Shown here piece after piece: positions 7,360 through 8,014 of a stretch of 8,014 bases of DNA. Made by a program: the position numbers and the translations under genes. The DNA is taken from the NCBI GenBank assembly GCA_946410535.1, contig CAMKAR010000091.1, forward strand, positions 1 to 8,014. Reading direction: 5' to 3'. Position 1 is the first letter of the stretch. Every line of letters starts with the position of its first letter. This DNA comes from an uncultured Bacteroidales bacterium (GTDB lineage Bacteria > Bacteroidota > Bacteroidia > Bacteroidales > F082). Under the pieces are notes generated by a model. It did no database searches. It saw only the letters and a program-made list of their open reading frames with translations, and was not told the origin of the DNA.

Positions 7360-7376
7360 GTGACGCAAAAGGTCAC
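7360..7376. repeat. GTGACnnAAAAGGTCAy dyad, copy 1
   Basis: GTGACGCAAAAGGTCAC has 5-bp arms GTGAC/GTCAC around a seven-base centre. It matches the copy at 7424-7440 at 14 of 17 positions. A partial relative, AAAAGGTC, occurs at 7283-7290. The repeated dyad form suggests a binding-site family or a dispersed repeat unit. Confidence 0.5.
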
Positions 7377-7423
7377 GGTGCATGACGAAAAGTCCGAATT
7401 GATGCCCGAAATGGTCTCTATCA

Positions 7424-7440
7424 GTGACCTAAAAGGTCAT
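7424..7440. repeat. GTGACnnAAAAGGTCAy dyad, copy 2
   Basis: GTGACCTAAAAGGTCAT contains perfect 6-bp arms TGACCT (7425-7430) and AGGTCA (7434-7439) around AAA. It is the second member of the dyad pair, starting 64 bases after the first. Confidence 0.5.
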
Positions 7441-7525
7441 CGCCTGACTTTTGGCGACATGCAGTCACCAATTTTCAAAAGTACGGCTCCGTCAGGCATA
7501 TACAGCGGCGGGATGTTCTTTTTCT

Positions 7526-7575
7526 AGATTGCCGCGCTCCGTTGCTCTCCGCTCGCAACGACGCGAAGCGACGAC
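7526..7575. repeat. REP-like element, unit 1
   Basis: The unit opens with AGATTGC and contains CGTTGC (7540-7545) paired with GCAACG (7555-7560), then CGACGCGAAGCGACG. Read on the minus strand it has the GTTGCGAGCGG...GCAATCT form of a palindromic repeat dispersed in many bacterial genomes. It is intergenic and GC-rich, and it creates spurious open frames on the minus strand. Confidence 0.6.
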
Positions 7576-7600
7576 AAGGGGTGGGTCCCAAGAGCGTAGG

Positions 7601-7626
7601 AGATTGCGGATCAAGTCCGCAATGAC
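7601..7626. repeat. REP-like element, unit 2
   Basis: It opens with AGATTGC exactly as unit 1 does, 75 bases downstream. Perfect 8-bp arms ATTGCGGA (7603-7610) and TCCGCAAT (7616-7623) enclose TCAAG, followed by GAC. This is the short version of the same widespread palindrome; its minus-strand translation gives the familiar junk peptide VIADLIRN. Confidence 0.65.
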
Positions 7627-7755
7627 TCCAAAGAGCGTGGGTGTGTCGTTAGGAATGGGAGTGATAACAACGGACACCGTGGGTGGGAACGCCAAAACCC
7701 GACCGGGTTGGGTGCGCAGGAGCGGCCGCCGGGCGGGGAAGCGCCCGCAAGGGAT

Positions 7756-7845
7756 GGCTAAACGCTTGACTTTCACAGAGCGGCGCTTGTCGTTTACCTT
7801 CGCAGAAGGTACTCCGCGACCTGAAAGTCAAGCGTTTAGACAGCC
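7756..7845. repeat. structured element with 18-bp perfect inverted repeat
   Basis: Arms CTAAACGCTTGACTTTCA (7758-7775) and TGAAAGTCAAGCGTTTAG (7822-7839) are perfectly complementary. GGC (7756-7758) can extend the stem to GCC (7843-7845) past a four-base bulge. The 46-base interior contains a second perfect stem, TACCTTC (7795-7801) with GAAGGTA (7805-7811), and GTCG (7789-7792) can pair with CGAC (7817-7820). No T-run follows on either side, so it is not a standard terminator. Possible readings are a small inverted-repeat mobile element or a folded RNA; nothing here decides between them. Confidence 0.6.
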
Positions 7846-7868
7846 GCGGGGAGGTCCGATGGAGGCGG

Positions 7869-7907
7869 CCTTGATTCTTCGGTTCCTTCACATCAAGGAG
7901 AAGGAAC
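7869..7907. repeat. overlapping alternative hairpins
   Basis: CCTTGAT (7869-7875) can pair with ATCAAGG (7892-7898). GTTCCTT (7882-7888) can pair with AAGGAAC (7901-7907). The two 7-bp stems interleave, so they would compete or form a pseudoknot. The pairing is exact, but no downstream gene in the window connects it to regulation. Confidence 0.35.
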
Positions 7908-7962
7908 AAAGAAAACCGCAGCCATCTCCTTCCCTCTCGCCGTGGCCATTTTCTTGGGGTCT

Positions 7963-7993
7963 GGTTGGATCCCTACCCTACCCAAATCCAACC
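7963..7993. repeat. inverted repeat GGTTGGAT/ATCCAACC
   Basis: Perfect 8-bp arms at 7963-7970 and 7986-7993 flank a 15-base centre rich in CCCTA. It is the last dyad before the window edge. Its function is unknown and there is no T-run next to it. Confidence 0.4.
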
Positions 7994-8014
7994 GGTCGGC
8001 ATCGAAACAGGCGT

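Larger units (their letters stand above)
7125..7483 (-). ncRNA. candidate minus-strand transcript of unknown function
   Basis: A -7-like box TACTTTTG reads leftward at 7483-7476, and a good terminator lies at 7163-7125. This frames a possible transcript of about 340 bases. Just before the terminator is a second hairpin: TGCCGCC (7179-7185) pairs with GACGGCA (7166-7172) with one G-U pair and a six-base loop. The interval also contains the GTGAC/GTCAC dyads. A 61-codon frame (7383-7198) lies inside but resembles no protein I recognise. No -33 box is seen. This is a weak candidate; it could equally be repeat DNA. Confidence 0.22.
7109..8014. other. repeat-rich region without a convincing gene
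   Basis: About 900 bases contain no frame that I can support as a protein. Base composition shifts sharply: 45 of 60 bases are G or C at 7681-7740, against 14 of 60 at 6061-6120. The stretch holds a minus-strand terminator, GTGAC dyads, two REP-like units, short GC-rich stems such as CGGGCG (7730-7735) with CGCCCG (7742-7747) and AACCCG (7696-7701) with CGGGTT (7704-7709), the 18-bp inverted-repeat element and two further dyads. The longest frames in it are built from these repeats. Confidence 0.65.

Noticed and set aside
7306..7527. 73-codon plus-strand frame beginning with TTG
   Set aside because: The frame has plausible-looking composition, but the start is non-standard, there is no known family, and it contains both GTGAC dyads and ends in the REP-like repeat. 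It may be a gene remnant.
7756..7845. Integron attC site
   Set aside because: The ends do not fit the RYYYAAC/GTTRRRY core sites and no integrase or cassette gene is present.
7492..7909. Minus-strand frames of 94 and 86 codons
   Set aside because: They are translations of REP-like and GC-rich inverted repeats, including the typical VIADLIRN junk peptide.

Overview
The window looks like chromosomal accessory DNA from a member of the Bacteroidota, most likely the Bacteroidales. Three things point that way. Promoter-like boxes match the Bacteroides -7 consensus TAnnTTTG. Starts lack Shine-Dalgarno sequences and have AT-rich leaders. From memory, the two large proteins resemble types that are common in that phylum. 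No database search was possible, so the taxonomic call is an inference.

Left two thirds (1-6046, minus strand): a two-gene operon. Transcription starts near 6070. The first gene encodes a 1,119-residue protein with an N-terminal phospholipase-D-type (HKD) nuclease-like domain followed by a complete SNF2/HepA-like helicase motor. Two bases after its stop codon begins a large Eco57I/TaqI-like N6-adenine DNA methyltransferase. Its reading frame stays open for 894 codons and leaves the window at base 1. Together the two proteins supply a candidate nuclease, an ATP-driven DNA motor, a methylase and a target-recognition region. These are the parts that single-chain Type ISP restriction enzymes carry in one polypeptide. 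The operon is best read as a restriction-modification-like defence module whose remaining genes, if any, lie to the left of the window.

Middle (6047-6383): a divergent intergenic region. It holds the operon promoter with a 15-nt palindrome between its boxes. It also has a hairpin leading into an 11-bp tandem repeat built on AGTATG, a possible promoter for the rightward gene, and a second 15-nt palindrome just before that gene's start.

Right (6384-7085, plus strand): a 233-residue member of the N-formylglutamate amidohydrolase superfamily. It ends in a hairpin terminator that overlaps its stop codon.

Far right (7109-8014): about 900 bases with no convincing gene but many structured sequences. 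These are a minus-strand terminator preceded by a second hairpin, a family of GTGACnnAAAAGGTCAy dyads, two REP-like AGATTGC elements, a very GC-rich stretch, an 18-bp perfect inverted repeat around a smaller hairpin, and further dyads up to the edge. This part looks like repeat-rich or non-coding DNA, possibly with an unrecognised minus-strand RNA.
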